From contig JAULSR010000004.1 in assembly GCA_030512295.1 (NCBI GenBank), forward strand, positions 992,001 through 1,056,000: DNA of 64,000 nt, read 5' to 3'. Made by a program: the position numbers and the translations under genes. Shown one piece after another: positions 35,991-47,946 of the stretch (position 1 is its first letter; every line of letters begins with the position of its first letter). The stretch is from Bombardia bombarda. Lineage: Eukaryota > Ascomycota > Sordariomycetes > Sordariales > Lasiosphaeriaceae. Under the pieces are notes generated by a model. The model searched no databases and had not been told where the DNA came from. It saw only the letters and a program-made list of their open reading frames with translations.

Positions 35991-38900
35991 GATGATGGGT
36001 GGGCGCTGTCGAACTCGACAGCAGAGTCAGAAGAGTCAAGACGCCTGTGATTTGCGATACACCCGATTAATTGCGGCGCTGGTTGTCGCGCATCAACACA
36101 CAGTGGTCGAGAGGTGGATGGAGTGCCTCCGCTTGTTCGTTGGCTACCTATTTGGCTTCATTCGGGATTCGCGACGATGGAAATTGCACCAAAGCTGAAC
36201 ACTAGACTAATCATGGAGGGGGGGCTATCACTCACGCGTTCGTCGCGGTCGCGGCTTTCCCTGGTTGGAGCTCGGGCCTTATTGCGCTGCACGTGATACC
36301 AATCAACAAAACGTTATCCTAAAACCTTGGTTGATGCTTTGATGGTGCCTTGCAGCATGCTCTTGCAGCAGACGCCCGATTAGTGAATCACTATGCACCA
36401 TTGCGGGGGAGGGCAGCTCAGCAGCTCAAGAGAGACAATGCTGGTTTGCCACCCCTCTGGAGCTTGCCACAAACTTAGAATTATTTACACCGCTTTAGTC
36501 ATCTCGACACCATCTGCCTAGGCAGATACGGCATCGTTAATGTTGATGATTTTGATGAAGGCCAGCTCTTATACTGGTGTGGTACGCCCTTCGTCCTACA
36601 CGGTACCTAGTAAGTAGGTAGTCTCTCGAGTTAGACGGAAGGCAAAGATCACGGGCACAAGGCACGGGCACTGTACAAATAGTGCACAGTCCCACTCATG
36701 CCACGATGCTGATAATAAGAGACGAAGACAAAAATTGGGCTAATCTTGAAAGAATTAGTCTTTGAGCCACTCACACAAAGGTAAGGAAGGCTGGTGTCCA
36801 TGATCCATGGTTGTGGTGTCTAACGGCCCACTTGGAGAAAGCTACGAGGCTAAGGTACGTGGGTACCTTGGCTCCTCCACTGTGTGCAACCAAGTGAGCT
36901 AAGCATGCGGCAGCTGCTCATCCCCGAAGACCTGACACTCATTCAATCACTCCCTTCCTTCGACTTCCTTTGTTGCCAAAAGTGGTGGTCAAGAGCATTC
37001 AAGGCAACCCAATTCTACCAGGGCACCCAACTCAAGGCTGCATATTGACCCGTCGCAAATATCCGAGACGTTTGGACTCTTTGGATACGTATGAGGTGAT
37101 GAAGGTACTCTCGAGCCTCACTCAAGCAACGGCCGAGTCAATGTCTCTCGATGACAGGGGCCTGAGCGGCGGCGGAAAGAGTGACCGTGAATGGGATACC
37201 CCCATCATCAAATCACCCACACCCACACACACACACACAACAGAGGGAGAACAGAGGGAGAGAAGGAGAGATCTGGTGGTCTGGCTTGTTAGTAGTAGTG
37301 GTGGTGGTGGCTTTGGCTTGCGGTAGTCTATGTACCTCTACGAACTTTAAAATCAGTAGTGGCATCTGAGACGACGGCACTATCCGAATGCATGTGGCCG
37401 TTCTCCACTAGAATAGGGTACCGAGCGATGTGATCGACCCGACGTCCTCGCCCTCCTGTTAGATTCTGACAGCATCCAGCACGCCCGCCTTGGGAATGCA
37501 TGGAACTGACGGGGCCTGTTCATGCTACACTACCTACATCAGCACGGCACAGCTGTGATCAGTATTACCTACGGCGCTGCCTAGCCACAGCGCATTTTCG
37601 GGCCTCTCTCTCTTCCCCCGCAGTCCTCTGCTGCGCAGGTAGGCTACCTAATTAATCATGTCGCGTTTAAGAGTCATCTTGCCTGCAGGCTCCATTGAAT
37701 GCCATGCCCCGATAGACAGCAGTCTCAATCCTACAGGTAGAGTAACGAGGTGAACACGTTTTCATATTGGCGGGGCTTGGGAATGTGGCGGTTTTGAACC
37801 AGATGATTAATTAATCAGATGTCTGGGGGAGGACACGGTGCCTTTTCCTGGCAGTGCTATTATTGTGTTTTGGCAAATGCGACATTTGTTGATGAATGCA
37901 TCCGCCTGAGAGAGAAAGAAGAGGAAGAAGAAATAAGACTGGCAATGGCGATGGCGCATGCTTCTTTTTGTTCGTCGTTGGGTCGGTTGCACTGCAAGTG
38001 GAAAGATAGGCAAAGCCGCAAATTTTGGGATGTGGAAACCGCACGGGACAGCGGACTGGGGGTGGGCATGGGGCAGGGGTGCAAGATGGCGCTAAAATTC
38101 GAGGAGGGACGTTGGGAAGAGCCGGCTGTCTATAAATTTAAACCAATATTCTTTATAGACAGCCGCTGCCCTCCACCCGAATTTTCCACTGCACTTGTCG
38201 CTCGCCCTGCACGCACCACCCACCCGCCGCCCGCCAAATTTGACCACCGGGTCCCAGCCTGAGGCAAAGAAAAAGAACCAACCACACAACTTGACTGCTC
38301 ACCTTGGCTCCGGATCTCAATCTCATTCACCGTGCGTTCACCCCCTTGAAATTCACTTACATTAGCCTCAGCCTTGTTGTCACCAAACCAGAGCCATATA
38401 AAATGCGTCGCTATTTACAAATGTACTCAACTAACATCTTCTTTTTTTTTTTATAACTTGCAGGCCATTCCCGAAATAGCAACACTGCCCAGCGCTCTTC
38501 CGCCGATTGTTGTGTTATCTCGCCGCTAAAGGAAATTTGTGGGTCCCGCCACTGTCCCAGGTACGTGTGTCTGCTATTTACTTCCCTTGCTATGCTTCAA
38601 ACCAGCATTGCTTCAACAACAGCCCAGTGCTGTCTCGCACACTCATCTTGCTGCACATGCGCTGTATTGCAGTGCAGACTGCAACGCACCTGGCTGCTGT
38701 CTTTTTTTTTTTCTCTCCTTATGTGTTACCCTTTGCGTCCTAGTCAGGGGCTCTTATCCAATGATCAAAGTCGCAGTGCGACCTGGGCAGGTAGAGCCTG
38801 GGGTAGCTCTGGGATTCCTGGTCGGGACATGCTCGGGCAAACTGAGCACATGCACCACCTATCGTTCTCACTCACCACTTACATGCATACATGCATACAT

Positions 38901-39145
38901 CGGGACATTTCTGTGAACCGCACCTCTCCTTCCCTTTGCCCCAGATAATTACTCTGTTAGCTATCTACTGATGTTGTTACCAACGTACATGATCTGCAAC
39001 CTGGTCGATGTCCTCTTGATTTCACCATTGTCAGAGCTCTATTCTTGGAGACACAAGCCTGCGTGGTCATTACGCCAGACAGCTGCTGACCAAGATGCAG
39101 TGACATCATATACTAGCTTCCCTGGACACTTGACATGAAGAAAAC
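35991..39145. other. Shared upstream region of SMC3 and MOT1
   Basis: 3.15 kb with no recognised protein. It holds a 14-bp perfect inverted repeat with TATAAA in both arms (38123-38165). It also holds a candidate 5'-leader intron on the MOT1 strand: donor GTGCGT near 38335, a T10 tract, and acceptor TTGCAG at about 38463. The frame at 37819-38262 spans the inverted repeat and looks random. Confidence 0.5.
38123..38165. promoter_or_regulatory. 14-bp perfect inverted repeat carrying TATAAA in each arm
   Basis: The arms are CGGCTGTCTATAAA (38123-38136) and its exact reverse complement (38152-38165), separated by a 15-nt AT-rich loop. Each arm gives one TATAAA, on opposite strands. It lies upstream of MOT1 (1 kb) and SMC3 (2.1 kb). 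It could be a paired TATA element, a hairpin or a remnant of a small element. Confidence 0.6.
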
Positions 39146-42100
39146 ATGGCATCTCGGTAAGGCATCAAATTCTCTTCGAAGATGGTTCAGTCCTGGCTAA
39201 CAATTCAACTTTAGGCTTGACCGGCTCGTTACGTAAGTGATCCTCTGACCGGGCGACGCTCAAGGTGTTCAGCTCAGGACGGGACACCTCTTAAGCTGCT
39301 GCGATGGCGCAATTTCAATTTCGACCATGGTTGCTAACTCTTTGCAGGATCCTTGAGACGGGCAGTACCCGGATGATACGCGACACTGCCGTCAACCAAC
39401 TCGCCGACTGGCAGAAACAGCATCCAGATGAGCTTTATAACCTGCTTTCCAGGGTTGTCCCCTATCTTCGACACAAAGACTGGGAGACGCGAAGCACAGC
39501 TGCGAGAGCGATTGGCAAGATCATCGAGTATGCACCGGACTGGGATCCCAATGCTGCCGATGAGACTGGTCCATCAAAGGGCGAGCCAGATAATGAATTT
39601 TCCTTTGTCAAGAAGGAAGAGGAGCGGGATTATCTGCTCGGACATGACGACTTTTTTGCCCTTGATAGTCTCGACATAGCGACTATCCTAAAGTTTGGAA
39701 GACCTCTGCTTAGGGGCGGCAACGTGGACTACGCCCTCGCAGCACTTGATCCTCAAAATAGACTGGCTCACCAGAAAAAGACGTTGAATGGCCGTCTCGG
39801 CCTGCTTGGCCGCGTTTTTGAAGACGACGAGATCCCCATCGTCAGCGAGCATGCCCCGAGCGACGCGGCAAGACAGGATTTGTCTGCAGCCAACGGGTTT
39901 GGTCGCCATGAAGGTGCCTCCAAATCGAATCAGAATCACAACAATGAGGAGGCCGGACTTAGCACACGACAGCTTAACGTACTAAAGCGCAAGCGCAAGA
40001 AGGAAGCTCAGAAGGCGGCCCAGGGCAAAAGCGGCTTTGGCGACCTATCCATTCGCAGGACTGCAACTGCCGACAATCTTCTCGACGACTCCCCCATAGC
40101 CGATGTCGACTTGAAGGCGAATGGCAAGGTTACTGATTACTTCACCCTCGAAAGACCGACCGATATAGATGAAGACAGCAAAGTAGTGACAGAGTTCAAG
40201 GGGCCAACTGTGCCCATAAAATCCGAGCTGGAGGCTGACGACAACATGGAAGGCACGGAATGGCCTTATGAACGACTGTGTGATTTCCTCAAGGTCGACC
40301 TGTTCGACTCCCAGTGGGAGACGCGACACGGTGCGGCCATGGGCTTGAGGGAAATCGCCAGAGTTCACGGCGCTGGCTCGGGGAGACGAGTGGGCAAGAC
40401 ACGCAGGGAGAACCACGAGCTCAATCGAAAATGGCTAGATGATCTGGCCTGTCGTCTTTGCTGTGTGCTTATGCTAGACAAGTTTACCGATTACAGTTCC
40501 GACACATCTGTTGCCCCGATAAGAGAGACTGTGGGCCAAACGCTTGGATCAGTCCTTCGTCATGTTCCCCCTGAGTCTGTGTACGCGATTTACCGCTTGC
40601 TCTATCGGATGGTGATGCAGGATGATCTTCAGCTCGAGCACCACGTCTGGGCCATCTGCCACGGCGGCATGGTCGGTCTCAGATATGTTGTTGCTGTCAG
40701 AAAAGACCTGCTCCTTACAGATGGTGACATGATAGATGGTGTCATTCGCACCGTCATGAAAGGCCTTGGCGACATGGACGACGATGTTCGTTCAGTTAGC
40801 GCCGCCACCCTGATCCCCATGGCAAAGGAATTTGTAACCTTGCGCCCGGGGGCTCTCGACGGTCTCATCAACATCGTCTGGGAAAGTCTTTCCAACTTGG
40901 GCGATGACTTAAGTGCGTCTACTGGGAAGATTATGGACCTGTTGGCAACTTTGTGTAGTTTCCCCGAAGTCCTGGAAGCCATGAAGGTGTCGGCTGCTCA
41001 AGATGAAGAGAGGTCCTTTACACTTCTCGTCCCTAGACTCTACCCCTTCCTCCGACACACCATCACTTCTGTGCGGCTCGCTGTTCTGAAAGCCTTGATG
41101 ACCTTCGTCAATCTTGGGAGCGAGACCTCTCTAGGATGGCTCAATGGAAGAATATTACGCCTTATTTTCCAGAACATTCTGGTCGAGAGAGATCAGGAAA
41201 CGCTGGCCACATCCATTGAGCTGTGGACAGCTCTTGTGCGAAATCTTGGCAAGGACCCCGAGATCCTTGCTGATGAGTTCGAAGCACATGTTGACGCGCT
41301 CATGCAGCTGACATTGCACCCCATCGGCGTGTCACGAAACCCCCTTCCCATGAATGCATCACTCTTCCAGAAGCCTTCTGGAGGAACTTACAGCCTGCCA
41401 GGCCTCACACCAGTTGGAACAAGGAAATCATTACCTCCTGAGGGAGCTGAAAGAGCTCCGAAGCGGCGACGGAAGTCCACTAGGGTTGATGACATCCCCG
41501 TCACAAGTCAGACTCACGATGTTGATGGCCACATGATGCAGGGAGATGTTGACTTGGTGGGAATGGACGTGCTGGTCCGCTCTCGCGTGTCTGCGGCCAA
41601 GGCCATGGGGCTTCTCATGTCTCTTGTCCCAGCCTCGAGCCTTGGTCCCTACGATGAAGGCATATTCCCTGGTCTGGCCTCGCCATTCGCTTCTACACAG
41701 CTGGCAGCCGCAATCGTCATTGACGAGTATGCTAAGAATTGTGTTTCCGGTGATGCACCGTCTCGATTTGTGGCGCCCCTGCAGAAGATTATCGACCAGG
41801 AGCGACCATCTCATTACCGAGACTTGGTGAGCTACGTACAGCGCGTACGATCACAGTCGCAACAGCTTCTCAACCTATTCCGCGACCACGGAAAGGTCTC
41901 TCAGAGCAAGCTACCCACACTTGCTGTTGTTGTCCAAGGCGAGGCAGAAGCAGGCCCCGGCGCATTCTCCATCACTAATGCCGAGAAGGTCGTGGGTGAT
42001 GACTTCGAGCGGCTCAAGAAGGCTATGGCGCCTGGCCAGCGTATGATCTCACTTCCCCAGCTGAACGAAGCTCGAGAAGTCACAGTCGCGGCCATCACAG

Positions 42101-45000
42101 AAGCCAAGTTAGCCAAGGATGCGCGTGATACGCGTATCCGGGCTGCTGCCGCCTGTGCCCTGGTTGCTATGAAGATCCTTCCAAAGAAGCCAAGTCCTCT
42201 CATCAAGGCTATCATGGATAGCATCAAGACGGAGGAGAACCAGGAGTTGCAGATTCGTTCGGCCTACACTATAGCACGTCTCGTGCAACTTTTCACCGAC
42301 TCTGGTCGCCGCGGACCGGCTGACAAGGTGGTTTCTAATTTGGTCAAATTTTCGTGTGTGGAAGTTGCAGAGACGCCCGAGTTCCCGATCCATGCTCTCA
42401 AGACGAGCGTTATTCTCTCGATGCAGAAGGAGGAGGACCGCGTCGACCATGCCGACGCAGCAAAGTTTGCAAAGGAGGCAAGGGCAGCTCGCATCACCCG
42501 TCGCGGCGCGAAAGAAGCGCTGGAGATATTATCACGCACCTTTGGGCCCGACCTGCTGACCCGGGTTCCAAGCTTGCAGGCGTTTATGGAGGAGCCTCTC
42601 AGAAAGGCCTTCTCGGGCGACCTGCCGGCCGAAGCCAAGGACCCAGAAAGCACATTTGGTCAGGAGATTGTCGACGCCATGTCGGTAATCCGCACCATGA
42701 CCCCAACTCTTCACATAGCTCTCCATCCATTCGTCATGAGACAGGTGCCTTTGGTCATCACGGCCCTTCGCTCTCAACTATCTGTCTTCCGTTATATGGC
42801 AGCCAAGTGCATTGCAACGATATGCAGCATCATCACAGTCGAGGGTATGACTGCTCTCGTCGAGAAGGTCTTGCCCTCGATCACCAACCCCATCGATCTC
42901 AGCTTCCGCCAGGGCGCCATCGAGGCAATCTACCACCTTATTGCTGTCATGGGCGACCGCATCCTTCCTTACGTCATCTTCCTCATCGTACCTGTGCTGG
43001 GTCGGATGAGTGACTCTGACAACGAGATCAGACTCATCGCGACCACATCTTTCGCCACTCTTGTGAAGCTGGTTCCTCTCGAAGCCGGTATCCCCGACCC
43101 CCCAGGCCTTTCTGAGGAGCTCTTGAAAGGCAGGGACCGGGAAAGAACCTTCATTGGTCAGCTTCTGGATCCGAAAAAGGTGGAGCCCTTCAAGATACCT
43201 GTTGCGATCAAGGCTGAGCTACGCTCATATCAGCAAGAAGGCGTCAACTGGCTTCACTTCCTGAACCGATATCACCTTCACGGAATCCTCTGCGACGACA
43301 TGGGCTTAGGAAAAACATTACAGACGCTCTGCATCGTTGCCAGTGACCATCACCAACGTGCGGTGGATTACGAAAAGACAGGGGCCGATGACTGCCGGAA
43401 GCTCCCATCTCTGATTGTATGTCCGCCTACCCTCTCAGGACACTGGCAGCAGGAGATCAAGACGTATGCTCCGTTCCTCAAAGTCGAGACCTATGTTGGT
43501 CCCCCCGCAGAGCGTAAGGCGCTCAAGGACCATTTGGATAAGCCCGATATCGTCATTACTTCATATGACGTGTGCCGAAACGACATTGACATCATTGAGA
43601 AATATAACTGGAACTACGTGGTTCTCGATGAGGGACACTTGATCAAGAATCCCAAGGCGAAGATCAGCATGGCAGTCAAGAGGCTTAGCAGCAACCACCG
43701 ACTCATTCTGACGGGCACGCCAATCCAGAACAATGTGCTGGAGCTGTGGTCTTTGTTTGACTTCCTCATGCCCGGCTTCCTGGGTGCAGAGAAGGTCTTC
43801 CTTGACCGCTTCGCGAAGCCCATTGCAAACAGTCGGTATAGTAAAGCGTCGTCGAAGGAACAAGAAGCTGGAGCCTTGGCAATCGAGGCCTTGCACAAAC
43901 AGGTGCTGCCCTTCCTCCTGCGACGTCTCAAGGAAGAAGTGCTCGATGATTTACCGCCGAAGATTCTTCAGAACTACTACTGCGACCTCAGTGATCTCCA
44001 AAGGAAGCTCTTCGAAGACTTCACCAAGAAGGAATCCGCCAAGATTACAGAAGAAGCTGGCCGTGATGACAAGGACGCCAAGCAGCATATCTTCCAAGCA
44101 TTGCAGTACATGCGCAAGCTCTGTAACTCGCCAGCTCTCGTCATGAAGCCCGGCCACAAGGCCTATGACGACACGCAGAGATTCCTGGCTAAGCAGAACA
44201 CAAGTCTCGAAGATCCAGCCCACGCGCCCAAGCTCACGGCGCTGAGAGATCTCCTTGTCGACTGCGGCATCGGCGTCGAAGGCCAAGACTCGTCGGACCC
44301 TCTCTACACGCCCATCAAACCCCATCGTGCCCTCATCTTCTGTCAGATGAAGGAGATGCTCGACATGGTACAAAATACGGTGATTAAGAGCATGTTGCCG
44401 TCGGTATCGTACCTCCGTCTCGACGGATCCGTCGAGCCCAACCGCCGCCAGGACATTGTCAACAAGTTCAACAGCGACCCGTCGTACGATGTGCTGTTGC
44501 TCACCACCAGCGTCGGCGGCCTCGGCCTCAACCTCACTGGCGCCGACACCGTCATCTTTGTCGAGCACGACTGGAACCCGCAGAAGGACCTGCAGGCCAT
44601 GGACCGCGCCCATCGCATCGGCCAAAAGAAGGTGGTCAACGTGTACCGGCTCATCACGCGCGGCACGCTCGAGGAGAAGATCCTCAGCCTGCAGCGCTTC
44701 AAGATTGACGTGGCGAGCACCGTGGTCAACCAGCAGAATGCCGGGCTGGCCACGATGGACACGGACCAGATTCTGGATCTGTTCAACCTCGGGGATTCGG
44801 GACCGGGGCTCATTACGGACAAACCCGAAGGTGGTGGGGGCGTGGATGGGAGGGAGGAGGACATGGTGGATATAGAGACGGGCGAGGTCAGGCAGCCTGG
44901 GAAGAAGGCGGCGTGGCTGGATGGGTTGGGCGAGCTGTGGGATAACAGCCAGTATGAGGAGAGCTTTGACCTGGATGGTTTCTTGAAGACTATGCAGTAG
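39146..45000 (+). CDS. MOT1: TATA-binding-protein-associated Swi2/Snf2 ATPase Mot1 (BTAF1)
   Basis: Removes TBP from DNA using ATP and redistributes it between promoters. Exons are 39146-39156 (11 nt), 39215-39232 (18 nt) and 39348-45000 (introns 58 and 115 nt), giving 1893 aa. Splicing yields MASRLDRLVTILETGSTR, the expected Mot1 N-terminus; an ATG at 39304 lies inside intron 2 and is not the start. HEAT repeats fill residues 1-1270 and clamp TBP. The Snf2 ATPase is C-terminal: DDMGLGKT near 1328, DEGH, LTGTPIQNN, then helicase C with LDGSVEPNRR, SVGGLGLNLTGAD and DRAHRIGQ. The tail ends in an acidic DLDGFLKTMQ. Lengths and motifs match Mot1, not Ino80 or Chd1. Confidence 0.97.
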
Positions 45001-45671
45001 GCTGCATATGTGCTACACACGGGCGGATGAAACACTTTTTTGTATTTTATAAAACGTTGTTTTGCGTTTTTTGATTTTAGTTTTAGCGATGGCAGGCAGG
45101 CACAACACAGGGGGGATGGGGGATGGGGGATGGGGGATGGGGGATGGGGGATGGGATTATTACTATTATTATTTTGCGTCGTTTCTGGCATTATTGCTGT
45201 AGGATATTGAAAAAGAAATTTTTATACGGCACTTGTGTAGTCCCAGGTACTCAGCCACAGCTGGCCCTTACGCGATTTTAAGCATGTACCTTTTTAACCG
45301 CATATACTGACTTTTTTCCCCCAACTAATTAAAAGATGAGTTTAAAATCGTGGGCAGCTAGGTTAAGGCTAACCTGGAAATAAATAGGACCGCTTCTTCG
45401 CATGTTATTGATTCACGACAAGCAACTTGGGTGGTGGTACACGTGAAACAACTCTGGCATATCAAACTGTTTTGTTTTTTAAAACGACTACCTATCTGAT
45501 ATTTATTGCATTGTCGAAAGCTGAAGCGATGCTTCTTCTATATTATATCATATGCTGCGGAACAGAAATGAGAGTTGTTTGCAATTGATAACAATTTGCA
45601 CTTCGTCCCTCGTTCGTATCAGATCGACTAAGCTGCGCTTCATACAATGCTTCTCATCTCCTTGGGTTTAA
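45001..45671. other. Convergent spacer between MOT1 and the caspase-like gene
   Basis: 0.67 kb with a G-rich minisatellite at 45111-45155 near the MOT1 end. The rest is AT-rich with nothing recognised. Confidence 0.6.
45111..45155 (+). repeat. GGGGGAT heptanucleotide minisatellite, G-quadruplex-prone
   Basis: Six GGGGGAT-type units plus a final GGG in a head-to-tail row, 111 nt past the MOT1 stop. G runs of five are spaced by AT on the MOT1 sense strand, so MOT1 transcripts may carry it. Confidence 0.92.
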
Positions 45672-47891
45672 TTAAGACTGAGATTGCGGCAGCAAAGGAG
45701 CCTTCCCACGACTCTTGCTGCTGGACGGCGCGTCAGTATTGCCTTTATTGGCCGGTACTTCAGCTGTCGGTTCAGACATCGAAGAGGATGAACTATCGCT
45801 GCGCTTGATCCAGGGTTTCTCATCTTGTTTCTGGTCCCGAGGTCGCGATGGGGCGGTGGCTTTCCCACGTTTCTTGCTGCTGGATGGTGCATCTTTTTCA
45901 TCTTTGCTGACCGAACTCTTGCTGTGTTTGAGCTTGTTGCGGATACGCTCAGAAACCAACTTCAGCCAATTATCAAACCCATTATCAGCCTCAAGAGAAG
46001 GTTTGTCACAATTGCGGTTGAACTCGGTCGTCTTTACGACAAGGTCCCAGTATGCCTGCAATACTTCAGATCTGCGGTCTTCCGTCAATACCGACTCCGC
46101 AATAGCCGATGCAATATAAAACAGAGGGCGTTGAAATGGGCGCCCTTGGTGACCTCCTGGCGTAATCGAAGCGTAACGGACCGGCTGGCCCTCCATTTCT
46201 TCAGCCATATCGGGCCGCAATATATCACTATAAGCGGTATCATATCGCTGATACCATTCTTTTGAGCCAAACTTCCTCCTCATTTCAACGTCATATCTGT
46301 CGCGATCCCACATTATACAGATTTGATCGTTAGGACGCTGTAGTCGCTCATCCTCAATAAACTTGTCCATCCGGAGGCACGTATCCCATCTGAAAAGGAT
46401 CATATTGGCTATTTGTAGAGATGAGCGAGCGCGTCGTCCCTTGTCTAGGAAGTCAGACAATATTCCGTAAACGGCAACGTCTTGCCCTCCGCGCCAATCG
46501 CCGGGACAAAGATTGCGAAATAGCCTGGCCATATCGTATACGCGTTGATGAGCTATTATCTCTGTCATTTCATCGATACATTCGGCCGCGCTGCCGGTTA
46601 AATGACCCGCGGTGACCATGTCTTCGTCGCTGGTCGTGGACGGGTATGTGGGCAGTTTTGCCCAACGCTCTTTGAAACGAGCTAAGGGAATACCAGATCT
46701 TGCAGTCCACGAAGCCTCCCACTCATCATATCGGGCGCTAAATTGAAATCGGTGTTTGGACTTTTGGGTGTGGTCGATGGGCGTATACAGATGGGGTTTG
46801 ATTGCCGTATCGACAATAGTGCGACACAATTCATTGTATGTTTTGGTCAGCGAGTCGGCAGGCTCGTCGGGTGAGGGGCTGCAATCCTGTTCGAGAATAT
46901 GTGCAGAGGCATCTGCGATCGCTTCTATGGCAGCTGCGACGAATATCGAGCCACAAGCTCGTCGCGGATGACTTGAGGATAAAGGTATAGAAAGTGAGTA
47001 GTTTCCTCGCGGTGCAGCGGACATTGTCCAAGTGTTGAGCCTATCGGTAGTTGCCCATACTCCAGAGCTACAAGCTGATGTCAACAGGGTAACTGCTACA
47101 CCTGGTTGTAAAACCGATTTGAGTTGCCGAACTGTCAGGCCTAGGTGTTTCTTGATGTCTTTGGTCTCATCGTTAAGCAACAGCTCGCCTTTGTCATTGC
47201 CGTGACAGAAAACAAGGAGGAGAAGTGGGCAGTCGGCAGATTTGGCACGGAGCGATGCGTTCTTGACTTGCTTGATAAACCTCCTGATCATTCGGGCGGG
47301 CTCGACGACAGTTACTGGACTGATCTCTGATCTGAGAAGATCAGAACTGAGTACCACCTTGCGCTCTCGATTGGGGGTCCCGTGGAGATAGGTGCGCTCC
47401 TCTCGCTTGAACTGTTCATCATCCTCATTTTCGCTTTCTTCGTCTTCAATGGGGCATCCAATGAAATATGGGACATTGTTTTTCGGTCTCCTGGATCGCT
47501 TCTTTTTCCATGATTTCTTTCGGAACTTTTTCTTTTCCGGTTCTTTTCCTTTCTTCTTCTGAGCATATGGCTCTTCTTCTTCGTCAGATGATGTATGTTG
47601 CTGGGTGTTTAGCAACAGCCGTTCCGGGTCAACTGCCGTTAGCCAAGTTTGGTCCGTAGTAGCGCCCTTCAGGAGATAGTTCAGGGCGTAGAAGTCAGAT
47701 AAGAACCACCCATCCTCGTTTTGACTTGCAGAATCAAACGACGGACTGGCAGCTGCGACGATAATCGTATTCTCGTGGATGGTCGGAATGGTGCGACTGA
47801 GGATAGTCTCTATCTGGGGGAGGTCTGCCCTAGTACACCTGCGTACTCCACCTTCGACCAGTGAACTCCTTCGTTGGCTCTGTTCTGCCAT
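45672..47891 (-). CDS. Orphan fungal protein with caspase/CHAT-like fold signature
   Basis: 739 aa, one coding exon. Near residue 225 a hydrophobic strand leads into LVFCHGN (H230), and about 45 residues on another strand leads into LLTSACSSG (C274). This His-Gly then Ser/Ala-Cys-Ser-Gly spacing is the mark of caspase-fold (C14, CHAT, legumain-like) peptidases. The parts before it (DGWFLSDFYALNYLLKG, TWLTAVDPERLL) and after it (RACGSIFVAAAIEA) match a large set of unnamed fungal proteins I remember, whose function is not established. A Lys/Glu-rich block (105-165) splits the domain. Residues from about 340 are helical, and the last 90 are Lys/Ser-rich and disordered. An intron ends exactly at the ATG. 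Protease activity is an inference. Confidence 0.75.
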   Translation of the reverse strand: MAEQSQRRSSLVEGGVRRCTRADLPQIETILSRTIPTIHENTIIVAAASPSFDSASQNEDGWFLSDFYALNYLLKGATTDQTWLTAVDPERLLLNTQQHTSSDEEEEPYAQKKKGKEPEKKKFRKKSWKKKRSRRPKNNVPYFIGCPIEDEESENEDDEQFKREERTYLHGTPNRERKVVLSSDLLRSEISPVTVVEPARMIRRFIKQVKNASLRAKSADCPLLLLVFCHGNDKGELLLNDETKDIKKHLGLTVRQLKSVLQPGVAVTLLTSACSSGVWATTDRLNTWTMSAAPRGNYSLSIPLSSSHPRRACGSIFVAAAIEAIADASAHILEQDCSPSPDEPADSLTKTYNELCRTIVDTAIKPHLYTPIDHTQKSKHRFQFSARYDEWEASWTARSGIPLARFKERWAKLPTYPSTTSDEDMVTAGHLTGSAAECIDEMTEIIAHQRVYDMARLFRNLCPGDWRGGQDVAVYGILSDFLDKGRRARSSLQIANMILFRWDTCLRMDKFIEDERLQRPNDQICIMWDRDRYDVEMRRKFGSKEWYQRYDTAYSDILRPDMAEEMEGQPVRYASITPGGHQGRPFQRPLFYIASAIAESVLTEDRRSEVLQAYWDLVVKTTEFNRNCDKPSLEADNGFDNWLKLVSERIRNKLKHSKSSVSKDEKDAPSSSKKRGKATAPSRPRDQKQDEKPWIKRSDSSSSSMSEPTAEVPANKGNTDAPSSSKSRGKAPLLPQSQS

Positions 47892-47946
47892 CTAGAAATA
47901 GTTAGAACTGGTAACCATAAGCATCAAATCAGAGGTCCAATCTTAC
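47892..47946 (-). other. Candidate 5'-UTR intron abutting the ATG of the caspase-like gene
   Basis: On the minus strand: donor GTAAGA (47946), branch TTCTAACT 11 nt before the 3' end, acceptor TTTCTAG ending at 47892, and the ATG starts at the next base. 55 nt. Splicing joins an upstream open frame in phase, so it may also hide a longer N-terminus. Confidence 0.65.

Noticed and set aside
37819..38262. Plus-strand frame of 147 codons
   Set aside because: It has an ATG but no family features and it runs across the inverted repeat; probably chance.
39304..39347. ATG at 39304 as the MOT1 start
   Set aside because: It lies in intron 2; the spliced upstream exons give the conserved N-terminus.
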